Shown here piece after piece: positions 10,392 through 19,995 of a stretch of 64,000 nucleotides of DNA (the first letter of the stretch is position 1; each line of letters begins with the position of its first letter). A model generated the notes under the pieces. It made no database searches. It was not told the DNA's origin and saw only the letters and a list, made by a program, of their open reading frames with translations. The stretch covers positions 25,755,554-25,819,553 of the forward strand of contig CM020619.1 in assembly GCA_009829735.1 (NCBI GenBank). The letters run 5' to 3'. Made by a program: the position numbers and the translations under genes. The stretch is from Pyropia yezoensis. Taxonomy: Eukaryota; Rhodophyta; Bangiophyceae; Bangiales; Bangiaceae.

Positions 10392-11255
10392 ATGGCGTTT
10401 GTGGCTGCCGCTCCGCTGTCCCTGAGGCGACCGACGGGCCTGGCGCTCGGTGCCGCCTCCTCTCCCGCCCTGACTGGCGGCTATCCGGTGTGCCCCATCC
10501 CGTCATCTGTTGTGGTTGCCCGTCCAGCAGCAGCGAAGTGGAGCATGGCTCGTGTGGCCAAGGTACGTACGCCCTATTCTGTTGATTGTGTTGATCGCGA
10601 GGAGTGAAGGGAGGTTGAAGGCCGTCGTGTGTTTATGATGAGCGATCTGGCATCTTCGAGGCATGCCTCAGATTGCTGTGTGATACAAGTCGCACGGTCA
10701 TGACGGTCGCGGTCTAGTCAGATGGCGTTGTGTTCTAGGGCTGACATGCATGTTATCACTTCTCTGCCTGGGTTGTATATTTCTCCGTGGGTTCGGTGGC
10801 TCCTGATTGTTCTGGCTGTTGCTTCCACAGTTTGGTCCGTTCACCCCGCTCCTCAAGCTCACGAGGCTGGTCATTGGTGACAAGCCGTTGAACAAGCTCC
10901 GCGGCAAGGGCATCGCGTTGCACTCGCAGGTACGTTCTGTGGCCGTCTCGGAACTTTTCTTTGGTTGTACGCCTTGCACCTTGTTTTTACTTCTTACGCT
11001 TGTGCACGTACTCCACGTTCCTGTGGGTCGGATACGTGTGTGTCGTGGGACGTGATTGTTCTATTTTCTGACGACTCCCCTATCCCACTGCCATGCCCCA
11101 TTCATGCTTCTGCTCTGACCGTCGTTGCCACTTGGTCTCTTGTCTCGCAGGCCATTACCGCATTTTGTGACTTCTCCGGCACTGGCCCCAAGATGCGCCA
11201 GAACCTCATCCGGGTAGCCAAGGAGAACGGCAGCAAGCTGGGCTTCCTCTCTTAA
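10392..11255 (+). CDS. PGR5: PROTON GRADIENT REGULATION 5 (PGR5), cyclic electron flow protein, three exons
   Basis: Exons are 10392-10562, 10831-10929 and 11151-11255, all joined in phase 0; donors GTACGTAC and GTACGTTC, acceptors CCACAG and CTCGCAG; 124 residues. The N-terminal ~50 residues (MAFVAAAPLSLRRP...) form a plastid transit peptide. The mature part contains FGPFTPLLKLTRLVIGDKPL, then LNKLRGKGIALHSQ, and a C-terminus with RQNLIRVAKENGSKLGFLS. These match the PGR5 core, including the LRGK and IALHSQ blocks and the R/K-rich C-terminus. PGR5 is a small stromal, thylakoid-associated protein required for ferredoxin-dependent cyclic electron flow around photosystem I and for building the proton gradient. 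The length agrees with the family. This is the clearest photosynthesis marker in the window. Confidence 0.93.
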
Positions 11256-12511
11256 GTGGATTAACGCCGTGTTTCCGCAATTTCCACATGGTGTGGCTGT
11301 ACCAACCCCAGCCACATGTCTTGCCTTGCACCCTGTCCCCTAAGTGTTCATACTTCCCGCCGTTTGAGGGGGTAGTGGGGTGGTCGCCTGAGAGTGAACG
11401 CGAGCTCCGGTGGTGCACCTTTCTTTTTGTCCGTAATCGCTGTAATATTTTTCTCATACCGTTCCGTGACACCTGCCACCACTGTCGCCTTCACCGCCTC
11501 TGGCACCGGGAAGTGCGGAGGGTGGCTGCGTGAGTCCGGTGATGAAGAGGGCAACTGAGGAAACGTCGGGTTTCCCTACTCTTGCGCACGCTTCCCGCCG
11601 CCGACTACTCGCCGCGGGAAACAGCCACGGCGTGGTAGGGATGGTGGTGGCCTCAAGGTTGCCGCCGCTATCGCGGACGGCAGCGGGGACAGTGACGGCA
11701 CGTTCGGCGCAGGCGGTGGCGGTGGCGGCGTCGGCATCGGTGGTGACGGTGACGGCGACGCATCGGCCGGCCGACGACCGCCAGGCGTCTTATGCACCAG
11801 ACCAGTGCTGGTGGCGCGCGCGTGCAGCGGGGACAGTGGCTCTGCGCTGGTCGCGTCCGCCGCCGTGACGCCGACGAGGGCGGCACGGTGGTGGGGAACA
11901 GCCGCCGGTGTCGTCGCCGTCAGGACCCTCGTCAGCCGCGCGTGTACAGGATGGCTGTCTTCTCCTATGCACGAAAGGGTGCCACTGTCGTCTAGGGTGA
12001 CGGTGGTATCAAATGAGCGACGGGCGCGCGTCGCGCGGTCGCACAGGTCAGTCAATCTCTGGGTCCCACTCCATGCGCAGTGACGCCAGGGATTGTTCAA
12101 GAGGAGGAAATGGCTGGACGTCCCGGAGACTCCACACCGCGAGGGCGGAGGCTCTCTGGGCAATGGCGCCTGCGATGGTACCAGAGGAGAGTGCGCTGGA
12201 CGCACCGCAGCCTCCGGATCAAAACAGGGACTGGCATCTCGGGCGCACCCGTACTTCGTTCCCACTGAACGCCGTGTAGTAGACGGGGCGCCGTGGCTGG
12301 GAGAGAAACCCCAGAGGCTCCCTGGTAGCACGTCAGAGGCAGTCACAAGGACTCGAATGTGTCTTTTTCGAAAGCAAAGCCGCCTTCAAGTGAAGAAGCA
12401 GCGCGGGGCAAGCAGACCGTAGAATGAGCATGCACGACCTCACTCAATATATAGCACGAGAGAAAAAGAAACAAGAAACAGTCTCCGCTCTCCCTCTCCC
12501 CGCACCTGGTC
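11256..12511. other. 3' spacer between convergent PGR5 and RRM genes
   Basis: About 1.26 kb. One long minus-strand frame (12346 to 11576) has partly protein-like composition, but no ATG near its beginning and no motif, so I do not call a gene. Both polyadenylation regions must lie here. Confidence 0.45.
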
Positions 12512-13726
12512 CTAACATGGCGAGTCCTCCTCAAGCGACGGCCACGGGGAGGATACCCACGCGGCTGCCCGAGTGGCCGCTGACACGGCCGCTCCCCACG
12601 ACCACCCGTCCGCGTCGGACATCAGAGTGCTCGCGGTCCCATCCACCCGCTCTCCCCGCGCCTCCTCGGCAGCAGCGACAGTCAGACGAGCGCGCGCCTC
12701 CCGTACAGCGGCAGTCACGGGGATCGCACCGTCTTCGCGTGCGGCCGCCTCGGCCAGATTCAGGGCCAGCGCGCGGGCGTCCTCTGCTGACCGCCGAGCC
12801 TTGGACCGGCCGGTTGGGGAGGGTGGGCGCGTCTCGCCGACCACTTCATCAGCGCCCACCGCGGGCCGCGCACTTGACGTCCACGCCGCCATCGCACGAG
12901 CAACAATTCCGCCCGCCGCGCTCGCAGAGGCGCCCGAAAGTTGGTCATTAAGCGCTGCCGCCAACTGCCGCAGCTGCATGCCCTCTTTGCCAGCGTGAAC
13001 AACGGTGAGAAGGCGACCACCGAGACGAGCCCCATCCAGCCGCACCGCCTTCGCGACCGCCGAAGGAGACACGTAGAGCAGCCGCGCCAAGCGGGTGCCG
13101 TCGGCCAACGGGAGCGTCCGAGAGTACACCACCGGCCCGAGCGACGCGAACAGATCCACTAATGCCGGCTCGGAGACGGACAATGGGGCGCCAGCAATGA
13201 GGATGGCATGAACAGATGTGCGAGGGCGCCGGGTGGGCGTTGGTGGCGCCGACGGGTTGCTCTCCGCGAACGACGCGGAAGAGCATGTTGAGAAGTTCAG
13301 GGATGATGAGGAGCTCGAAGAGCAGCGGGTGACGGTAGAGGGGTAGTCCATCGTACCACTTTCGGGACGGGGAGTCGGCTTGCAGACTTGGATCTCGTCC
13401 ACGTCGTCACCCAGCGACAAGGTCACGAGGTCATCGGCAGGTGGCGGCGGGGCGGGCGTGTCCTCCAACACAAACGGAGACGACGGCGGCAGAACCCGGG
13501 AACGGCGTCGCGGCGACGGAAGCGGCTCGGACGGCGGGGCGACGCGGCACGAGTCTGAGAAAAACGACGCGAGCGACTCGGCCCCACCGCTCGCACGTCG
13601 CGGCGCCATACCCGCGGGCAGCGGCAGCGTAGGCATGGCGGGTGTGATGGGGGATGAGGGGATGACCAAACGTCCGAAGTGATCGACGTCGCGAGGGCCG
13701 GACAACGCCAGCGCCGGCATGGACAT
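12512..13726 (-). CDS. RRM-domain putative RNA-binding protein
   Basis: ATG at 13726 gives 404 residues; the open frame extends 122 codons further upstream but starts only with GTG there and contains no earlier ATG. Residues 1-170 are Pro/Ser-rich, including a poly-Ser stretch. Residues about 172-245 look like one RNA-recognition motif: VHAILIAGAPLSVSEPALVDLF as beta1-alpha1, then GPVVYSRTLPLADGTRLARLLYV as beta2-beta3, and a GGRLLTVVHA end. The aromatic RNP positions are poorly conserved, so RNA binding is uncertain. The C-terminal 150 residues are Ala/Arg/Glu-rich and probably helical. Role and partners are unknown. Confidence 0.55.
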   Translation of the reverse strand: MSMPALALSGPRDVDHFGRLVIPSSPITPAMPTLPLPAGMAPRRASGGAESLASFFSDSCRVAPPSEPLPSPRRRSRVLPPSSPFVLEDTPAPPPPADDLVTLSLGDDVDEIQVCKPTPRPESGTMDYPSTVTRCSSSSSSSLNFSTCSSASFAESNPSAPPTPTRRPRTSVHAILIAGAPLSVSEPALVDLFASLGPVVYSRTLPLADGTRLARLLYVSPSAVAKAVRLDGARLGGRLLTVVHAGKEGMQLRQLAAALNDQLSGASASAAGGIVARAMAAWTSSARPAVGADEVVGETRPPSPTGRSKARRSAEDARALALNLAEAAAREDGAIPVTAAVREARARLTVAAAEEARGERVDGTASTLMSDADGWSWGAAVSAATRAAAWVSSPWPSLEEDSPC

Positions 13727-15485
13727 GGCGAAAACAAGGGGGGACTTCGGCACCAGGGGAGCGGCACCCCGCGTGACGCACAACGTCGTTGGTGGTTCCC
13801 GACCCCGCCAAGGCTCCGTCGCGTGCGCAGAGGTCGCGATCAAGTACGAAGCCAACGTAGCGGCCGTGGACCTCACCGGTGCTGCCCGTGACGCGGTGCT
13901 GCCCGAGACTGGGCAACTGCGCGCTTGCGCGGGGTCAAATCCCGCCCGGAGAGGCCGTTGCAGACGTCCACCTGTCACACACTGTTTGGGGTGGTGCTTG
14001 GGCAGAGGTTCCAAGCCGTCGGCAACGGGCCAGGGTGTGGGGGACGAATGCGGGAAAAAGGAAGGCGCAGGGAACAAGGCGCTCAAGACCACGGCGACCG
14101 GCGACGAGGAGCCCTTCAGATGACAGACATACGAAACTCAAGCCCACTGGCGGACTGACGGCTCGCTGACGGCGCAGCGCCCTCCCCACATCCCTTCAAG
14201 CGGCTGCCTTATACGTTGAGGAAGTGTCCTCCATGGACGCCCGTCCTCATCGTGTGGGTGCCAGTCCCATGACCACATGCCGTGGAGGCACCCTCAAGAG
14301 AGGGCGAAACGGCGCCCTGAGGGGCGCGGAGCGTGGGGGTCTCGGCAGCCCACCTCTCCCCGCACTAGGCGCACACAGACCATGGAAGCCGCCCACACGC
14401 GGCAAGACCGTCTTCCCTCTGTGCTCTGAAGCATGTACCGCGGCACCTGTCGCATACTCGACAGGGCGTGTCGTGTCAAGGCAACAGCGTGGCCAGGCGC
14501 TCGCGCAAAGCATCTACGTGAGCAGTCTCGCAGCAACAGCCGCACTTTGGCGATCACAACCCGCGTCCCCCATCATGGGGGCAGTCACAGCCCGATCTCA
14601 GTGACAATCCCGCGAGTGGCGGGGCTGGCGACAGCGATCGCAGCCAGCCCTGCTGAATTCGCCGAGCCTGAGCGGCGAGTGAAGCTGTGCCATGGCTGCT
14701 GCGGAGGAGTGGCTGCATCAAACCGCCGCCGCCTGTCCAGTCACGGCCCACGAAACTCCCGCCATGGATGGTGGAGAGACTGTTTCGACCGAACGCCTCC
14801 CAGAGCGACACCCAATCACCCAATGGGAAGGAGGGAGGGGACAGAGCTGCGGAACGGGTCAGATAAATCGTGACAAGCTCAGAAATGCTGTGGACGAGTC
14901 CGGGCTTTTGGGTCGCCTAAAAGACGTCCTGCGTCCGATGAGCAGCGCACTGGGACAGCTGGCCGCGTCGGGCTGCCTTGTGACCCATACAAAAGTTTAG
15001 ATACACGTTTGCGAGAGGGCAGTTGTCGCCCGGCTGCCCTACAGGAGACGACAGCCGTTCAGTCTCCGCCAGCCCGCGCCGGGCGCACTGACAATGAGCC
15101 AGCTCGACAGGTGAAGCACGATACGTGAAGGGTACAGCTGGACTATACGCCCTGACGTGAGCAGCGCAGCCGCGAGCGGACGCAATGGGCGCCGCAAAAG
15201 CTGCCGTGCTGGCTGAGAGCCCCCCACGAACGCCTTCGAGAGCCAGTCCTGTCGCCAGCCCGGAAGTCGGAAGTGTCGTTGGCCACGGCCTTCGGGGCTC
15301 AAGCCAATGAGAGTGGGAGTCAATCAATGCATCCACGCGGTGTACGCGAGCCAGCTGTGCGTCGACCCGTGCACGCCATTGATTGGTCTTCTCGTTGATG
15401 TTCTAGGTTATCGGTTGCGATATACAGGAAAAAAAAGCTCGCGCCAGGGAGGCGCCAGGCGGCTTCGCTCCACCGTAGGCTTGTG

Positions 15486-15537
15486 CTGCACGCCCCTTTT
15501 TCGGGGGCGTGCAGGCGTGACACGCCCTAAACACGCC
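15486..15537. repeat. Palindromic GC-rich repeat, copy 1
   Basis: An 11-bp perfect inverted repeat (CTGCACGCCCC at 15486-15496 and its complement at 15504-15514) with a short T-rich loop. It is followed by a 27-bp word (15505-15531), itself able to fold (GGCGTG-A-CACGCC), that recurs exactly at 16036-16062. Confidence 0.7.
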
Positions 15538-16035
15538 TTAAGCACGCTCTCAAAAGTTCATCCCGCCGTCCACGCCCCAAGAAATTAACACAATTTTACC
15601 AGACGAGTGCAAATTATGAAGAAGCTCTGCCACCATGGACGGTTGCTTCAGGTAGTTGCTTGGGTCGCGCCGAGCTCTTTCTGTCAGAATCGGGCACACT
15701 GGCTGCAGTCACTCGTGGCGGCGCCCGTGGAGCACACATGCCTGCTCTGGCCCCCACTGCGCCATGAAAGCGAGAAAGCAGACAGCCACGTCCGGCGCGA
15801 CTGCCTCGAAGGCCTCACGACAAGCATGGCATGTGCGTGAGCTGGGCGCAGGCAATCCCAGATTGGATGCACGTAGCATTGCTCCCGCCCGGTATACAGA
15901 ACTGGATGGCCTCCGTGGCTGGGCCCTTGACAACCATTCAATTAAGGGCTTCATTGCGCGATGCGAAGTATCAGAACGTATGCAAGTCTATTGAAAGTAA
16001 ATACGATCCCGCCCTAGTGCACTCCCCGAAATCTC

Positions 16036-16068
16036 GGGCGTGCAGGCGTGACACGCCCTAAAACACGC
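16036..16068. repeat. Palindromic GC-rich repeat, copy 2
   Basis: An exact second copy of the 27-bp palindromic word found at 15505-15531, in the same orientation, 531 bp away. It is followed within about 50 bp by further GTGCACGCCC / GGGCGTGCAG inverted words (16096-16120). It may mark the end of a small non-autonomous element. Confidence 0.65.
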
Positions 16069-16330
16069 CTAAGCCCGCCCGGTGCGTGCAGCATAGTGCA
16101 CGCCCTGGGCGTGCAGCACAAGCCACTCCACCGGACTCGGGAGTCGTCAAGGGTCCCTCGGGTGCCAGACCTGTCGTGGCGAACGGACAGCATCGGATCG
16201 TCGGTCGTAGATCTGTACGTGGGTAGGGACGTGAGCTAACTACGAAGTACGAGAATGCATGTACACTCTGTACTCCGTGTTTCACACCCAGTGACGTGAT
16301 ATGTGAAGTACATTGTGTTCGGACTTCGTC

Positions 16331-16981
16331 TTAAAAAAAGCAGAAATTCCCTCGGTCGGTCGAGCGCGAACGGCCGCAGCCAGCTTTCGTGCAGGTCCCC
16401 CCGCTGGATGGGCGTGACAACCACGTGTGATCCAGCACGTAGACGGCGCAGGGGGGGTGGGCAAACGCCTCGAGCGGCGTGCCGCCCATCTCGACGGCCA
16501 CCCACGGCGCGCCGTGCGGCGGCGCCGCCGCAAACGCAGAGATGGTGTCAAAGGAGAGGAGCGGCAGGTGGCCGGCGAGCGTGTTGGCCTGCCCCTCCAC
16601 CCGCTTGGCGTAGCGGGCGCCAATGGTTAACGTGTAGGCGGCGCCGAGGCCTGATGCCGTCCTGTGGAGAGGGCCGTGGCTGGCCTCCACGCCACCGCGG
16701 AGGATGCCAATGGCAAACCAGCTCGGGGGGCGGGGGGCTAAGGGGAGGCCACCCCGCCGCCCCCGCTCCCCCCTACCACCGCCCCTGCAGCGGGGGCGGT
16801 GGTGCTGGTGCCGCCGGCCCCTACCCCTATCCCAAACCCGGCCCCTACCCCCGCCGCCCGGTCCCGATGGGACCGGTACCGTCGGGCGCTGCCAATGTGC
16901 TGGGCGCCGCGGTCGGCGTTCCCCCCCCCCCCGCCCCCCCCCCCCCCCCTCTTTTCCCAGTGGCGCACTTGCCATCATCAT
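16331..16981 (-). pseudogene. TrmH/SpoU-like SPOUT RNA 2'-O-methyltransferase, C-terminally truncated
   Basis: The frame extends above 16981; the first usable ATG is at 16981 (ATGATGATGGC), giving 216 residues to the stop at 16331. The recognisable part (about 16720-16425) reads SWFAIGILRGGVE, GLGAAYTLTIGARY, GHLPLLSFDTISAF, WVAVEMGGTPLEAFAHP and CAVYVLD. This follows the beta-strand pattern of the TrmH-family RNA methyltransferases, which add a 2'-O-methyl group to rRNA or tRNA. The order is that of the N-terminal half of the SPOUT domain. Where the family has the GAEDxGLP motif of the SAM-binding knot, this frame continues into unrelated sequence and stops. Either another exon lies downstream that I could not find, or the gene is truncated. 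The upstream part is a low-complexity Gly/Pro region with a 33-base G run, so the 5' gene model is unresolved. Confidence 0.5.
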
Positions 16982-17286
16982 CGTCGTCGTCGTCGTCGTT
17001 CTCGACGGCGGCGTCGTTGGCGGCGGCAGTGGCGGCGTCGACAGCGGCGGCGGCACCGGTGGCGGTGGCGGCACAGGTGACGGCGGCGGCGGCGGCGGTG
17101 GCTGCACCGGTGACGGCGGCTGCTCATCTCCAGCGCGCCGGAGCCGGCGGGAGCGGCGCTCGGGCCCGTGGCACTGCGGGCGCCGACCGGCGCCGAGGCC
17201 GCCGACCGGCGCCGCCCGGGAGGTGCCCGTTGCGGCGGGGGTGGCGACGGCAGGGGCGGCGGCAGTGGCCGCTCTCGCCGCGGGGG

Positions 17287-17321
<35 letters not shown>

Positions 17322-19995
17322 GCGGGCACCCCCGCCACGGCCACCGCTACCGGCGCCGGGCGACGCCCGATCGCCGCCACACGAACGCACGTCCGGACTT
17401 GCAATCCCTCCCCGACCCCTCAAGGACTGAAGTACGACTGTGCGGTCCCCCCTGCAGGGGCTCAGAGAAGGCTGTTTGTTCGTGGTGGCGGTCACATAGG
17501 GGGTGGGCGCCGGAGTGGGGGGGGTTTGGCAGTACGGGGTGGCGGCGCGGGAGGGTGGGGGGGGCGGCGCGCGTGATGACCATCTCCTAGACTGGTCCAC
17601 TGACGCGGGCGCGCGGCGTGCGCCGCGTCGCTTGGGGGTGGGGGGGGGGGGGGGGTTATGGGGCGTGGCGGGGATGCGGAAGGGGGATGCAAACAACGGT
17701 GGAGGGGTTGGTGGTGGAGGCCGCTTCGCGCTCGGCCGGCCGGCTGCCGCCAGCGTAGCCGCCCGTAACCCCGCACGACGTGCTGCCGCGTATGACACGG
17801 CCGCTTCAGCCGCCTCCCGTCAGTACCTTGGAGGCGTTGCGGCTACTCGCGCGCGGTGTGTCGGCGGGGCGGGGAAGGGCGGACGAGCCCGTGACGCCGC
17901 CGGTATCGCCCCGGTACCGCCTGTGCCGCCTGTGCCGCTACCCTCCCTCTAACACCAACGTGGGGGACACCCCGCCGGGAAGGGGACTCCCCTGTCGGCG
18001 ATAGGGCTGACCCCGGGCTGGACGACGCCGCGTTACCCTGTGGCTGGGACGGCGTCGGCGGCGACACCGCCGCCCCCGCGCACGCGTCGCCGCCTTCCCC
18101 CCCCCCCCCTTTTTTTTTTTCTCATGGCGACACCTTGACCTCTTGCCGTCGTTCCTGTTCTCCATCTTCCATTTTTTAAATTTTTTTTTTTTTGTTCGCC
18201 CAGCACGGGGAGGTGGCGCGGCGACGCTGGGCCTCCCGCAGCGGCAGACGGGCATCCTTCTCCACCCGCACCCCCCTCCCATCCCCCCCAACCAGCCCCC
18301 CCCCCCAGAGGTGGACGGTCTCCACCCCCCCCTTCTACCCTTGCCCCGGCCGCCGTGGTTGGACCCGCCCGTACCGTAGCCGCCCGCCCAAAGCACGGCA
18401 CGGCACCGCGGTGCGGTAGGCAGGTGTCTGCAGGCCGGGCCCCGGCAGCGACGGTGAGGATGGCGGCACAAGGGGGTGGGGGTGTGGAAATGCTGAGCAT
18501 GCCCACGCGGGCGGCCGCGTCAACCTCGTCGGGGATGGCAACGAGGGCGGCGGCCAGCTCGGAAGGGTGCCCGCGCACACCCACTGGAGGGCGGCCGCAG
18601 CGGTGGGCAGCCCGGCAGCTTTGGCGAGCGCCACCAGCGCCGCCGTGCCGATGGGCAACCCTGCGTGCGGGGCGGAGGTGGCGACGAGAGAGAGGGGAGG
18701 GGGGGGTGCGTCCGTGGGGGGGGGGGGCGGGCACGGAAGCGGGCGCGGCACGGGGAGGGGGGCACGCTGCTACTGTCCCCGCGGTCGCCGCTGCCGTTGC
18801 GGCGGCGCCACCGCGGCCGCCCATGCGGAGGCGGCAGGGGGGGGTGGTGCCGTTGGGGGGGTGGGGGGAGGGGGGAGAAGGGGCGGAGGGGGAGGTCAGA
18901 GTTCACCAAATGTTGCACACCAAAACAAAATGCGATGAGGGAGGAGGGGGGGCAAGGAGGGAAAGCGGGGGGAAGTGGGGAGAGGAAAGGGTGGCGGCGA
19001 CGGCGGGGGGGGATGCCGGCGGCCAGAGCCATCGATAGTGGCAGCGGGGGCACACGGCCAGCAGCCCGTGGCCATCCTGCGTGCGTTGCGCTAGCAGGTA
19101 AGCGGTGGCGAGCGTCTGACCTCGGCGGCGGCAGCGGCGATTGCAGCGACGTCGGCGGTAGCACCGCGAGGCGGCGTCCAGCCGGCGGCGGGGGCCGCGG
19201 TGACAGGCGTGGAACGGCGGCGGCGGGGGTGGGACGGCGGCAAGCCAGCAGTGGCGGTGACGAGAGAGGCCGCGCGGAGCGGTGGTGGCCTACAGGCGGC
19301 GGCAAGTCAGCGGAGGCCGGGGACCAGCGGCGGTGGCGGCGGCCGCAGGGGGGGCAGCTGCCGTCCTACCCTTCGACAAACGTACACCTCCCCCCCCCTC
19401 ATTGTGTGGAATCGATGATCGCCTTCGTGCAGGCATTGCGGTCTGCGCCACGGAGAGCTCGGGGAGGTGGCCGGGGAGGGCCAGAGGCATTGGTTCCGTA
19501 CTTCACGGAATGCACGACTACACAGATAGCTAGCCCCTTGGCTGATCATGGAACAATATGAGTCGTATTCCAAATCCTGGGGGGACCGCCCAATTCGTGG
19601 GGGGACCGGGGGGCCCCCCCCTAGACACGCAATCCTGGGGGGTCGCGGTCCCCCCAGGCCGAATGAGGCCAGAATGAGGCCAGAATACGGGGCATGGAAG
19701 AACGCAGAACGCGCATCGTCATCCTCTGGGGGCCCAGAGGTCGCTTTCTTCGTCAAGCAGTGGCGCAGTCCCTTCCGTCGCCGTCCTTGCTTGTCTGACG
19801 TTGGTTGCTGCCCCTGCTGGGTCCTTCGTCTTTGGTTGCTGCCCCGGTCTTTTCTTTTAGTTGCTGCGGCGGTCTTCGCGGTCCGTCAACAGGGCTCGCG
19901 GAGGGGTCGTGGCGGCGCCTCCTGTCCGGTCCACCTCTCTCTGACGCCCCCCGCCCTCGCGTCTGTCGGGGCATCGTCTTTTCGGCCGCGCCGTC
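16982..19995. other. Low-complexity region upstream of SPOUT gene; possible unresolved exons
   Basis: About 3 kb dominated by G/C homopolymers and proline/glycine frames. On the minus strand at about 18690-18480 two adjacent frames are protein-like (GLPIGTAALVALAKAAGLP and ELAAALVAIPDEVDAAARV), which could be exons or a frameshifted exon of an unknown gene, possibly the 5' part of the SPOUT gene. I cannot build a model. The ABC transporter promoter must lie at its right end. Confidence 0.4.
17288..17320 (+). repeat. 33-base G homopolymer
   Basis: An uninterrupted run of G, preceded by GGGGGC. It is read as poly-proline on the minus strand. Such a run can form G-quadruplex structure and is also a typical place for sequencing or assembly length errors. 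Confidence 0.9.

Larger units (their letters stand above)
13727..16330. other. Intergenic, no gene recognised; two GC-rich palindromic repeats inside
   Basis: About 2.6 kb with only short uninformative frames. It contains the two related palindromic repeats at 15486-15537 and 16036-16068. The 16000-16330 part borders the truncated SPOUT methyltransferase. Confidence 0.5.

Noticed and set aside
11576..12346. 256-codon minus frame between PGR5 and the RRM gene
   Set aside because: It opens with GTG, has no ATG until a proline-rich end, and shows no motif. It might be an exon but cannot be supported.
18033..18824. Minus-strand frame in the low-complexity region
   Set aside because: Mostly homopolymer-derived; only short protein-like pieces spread over two frames, so no gene model was made.
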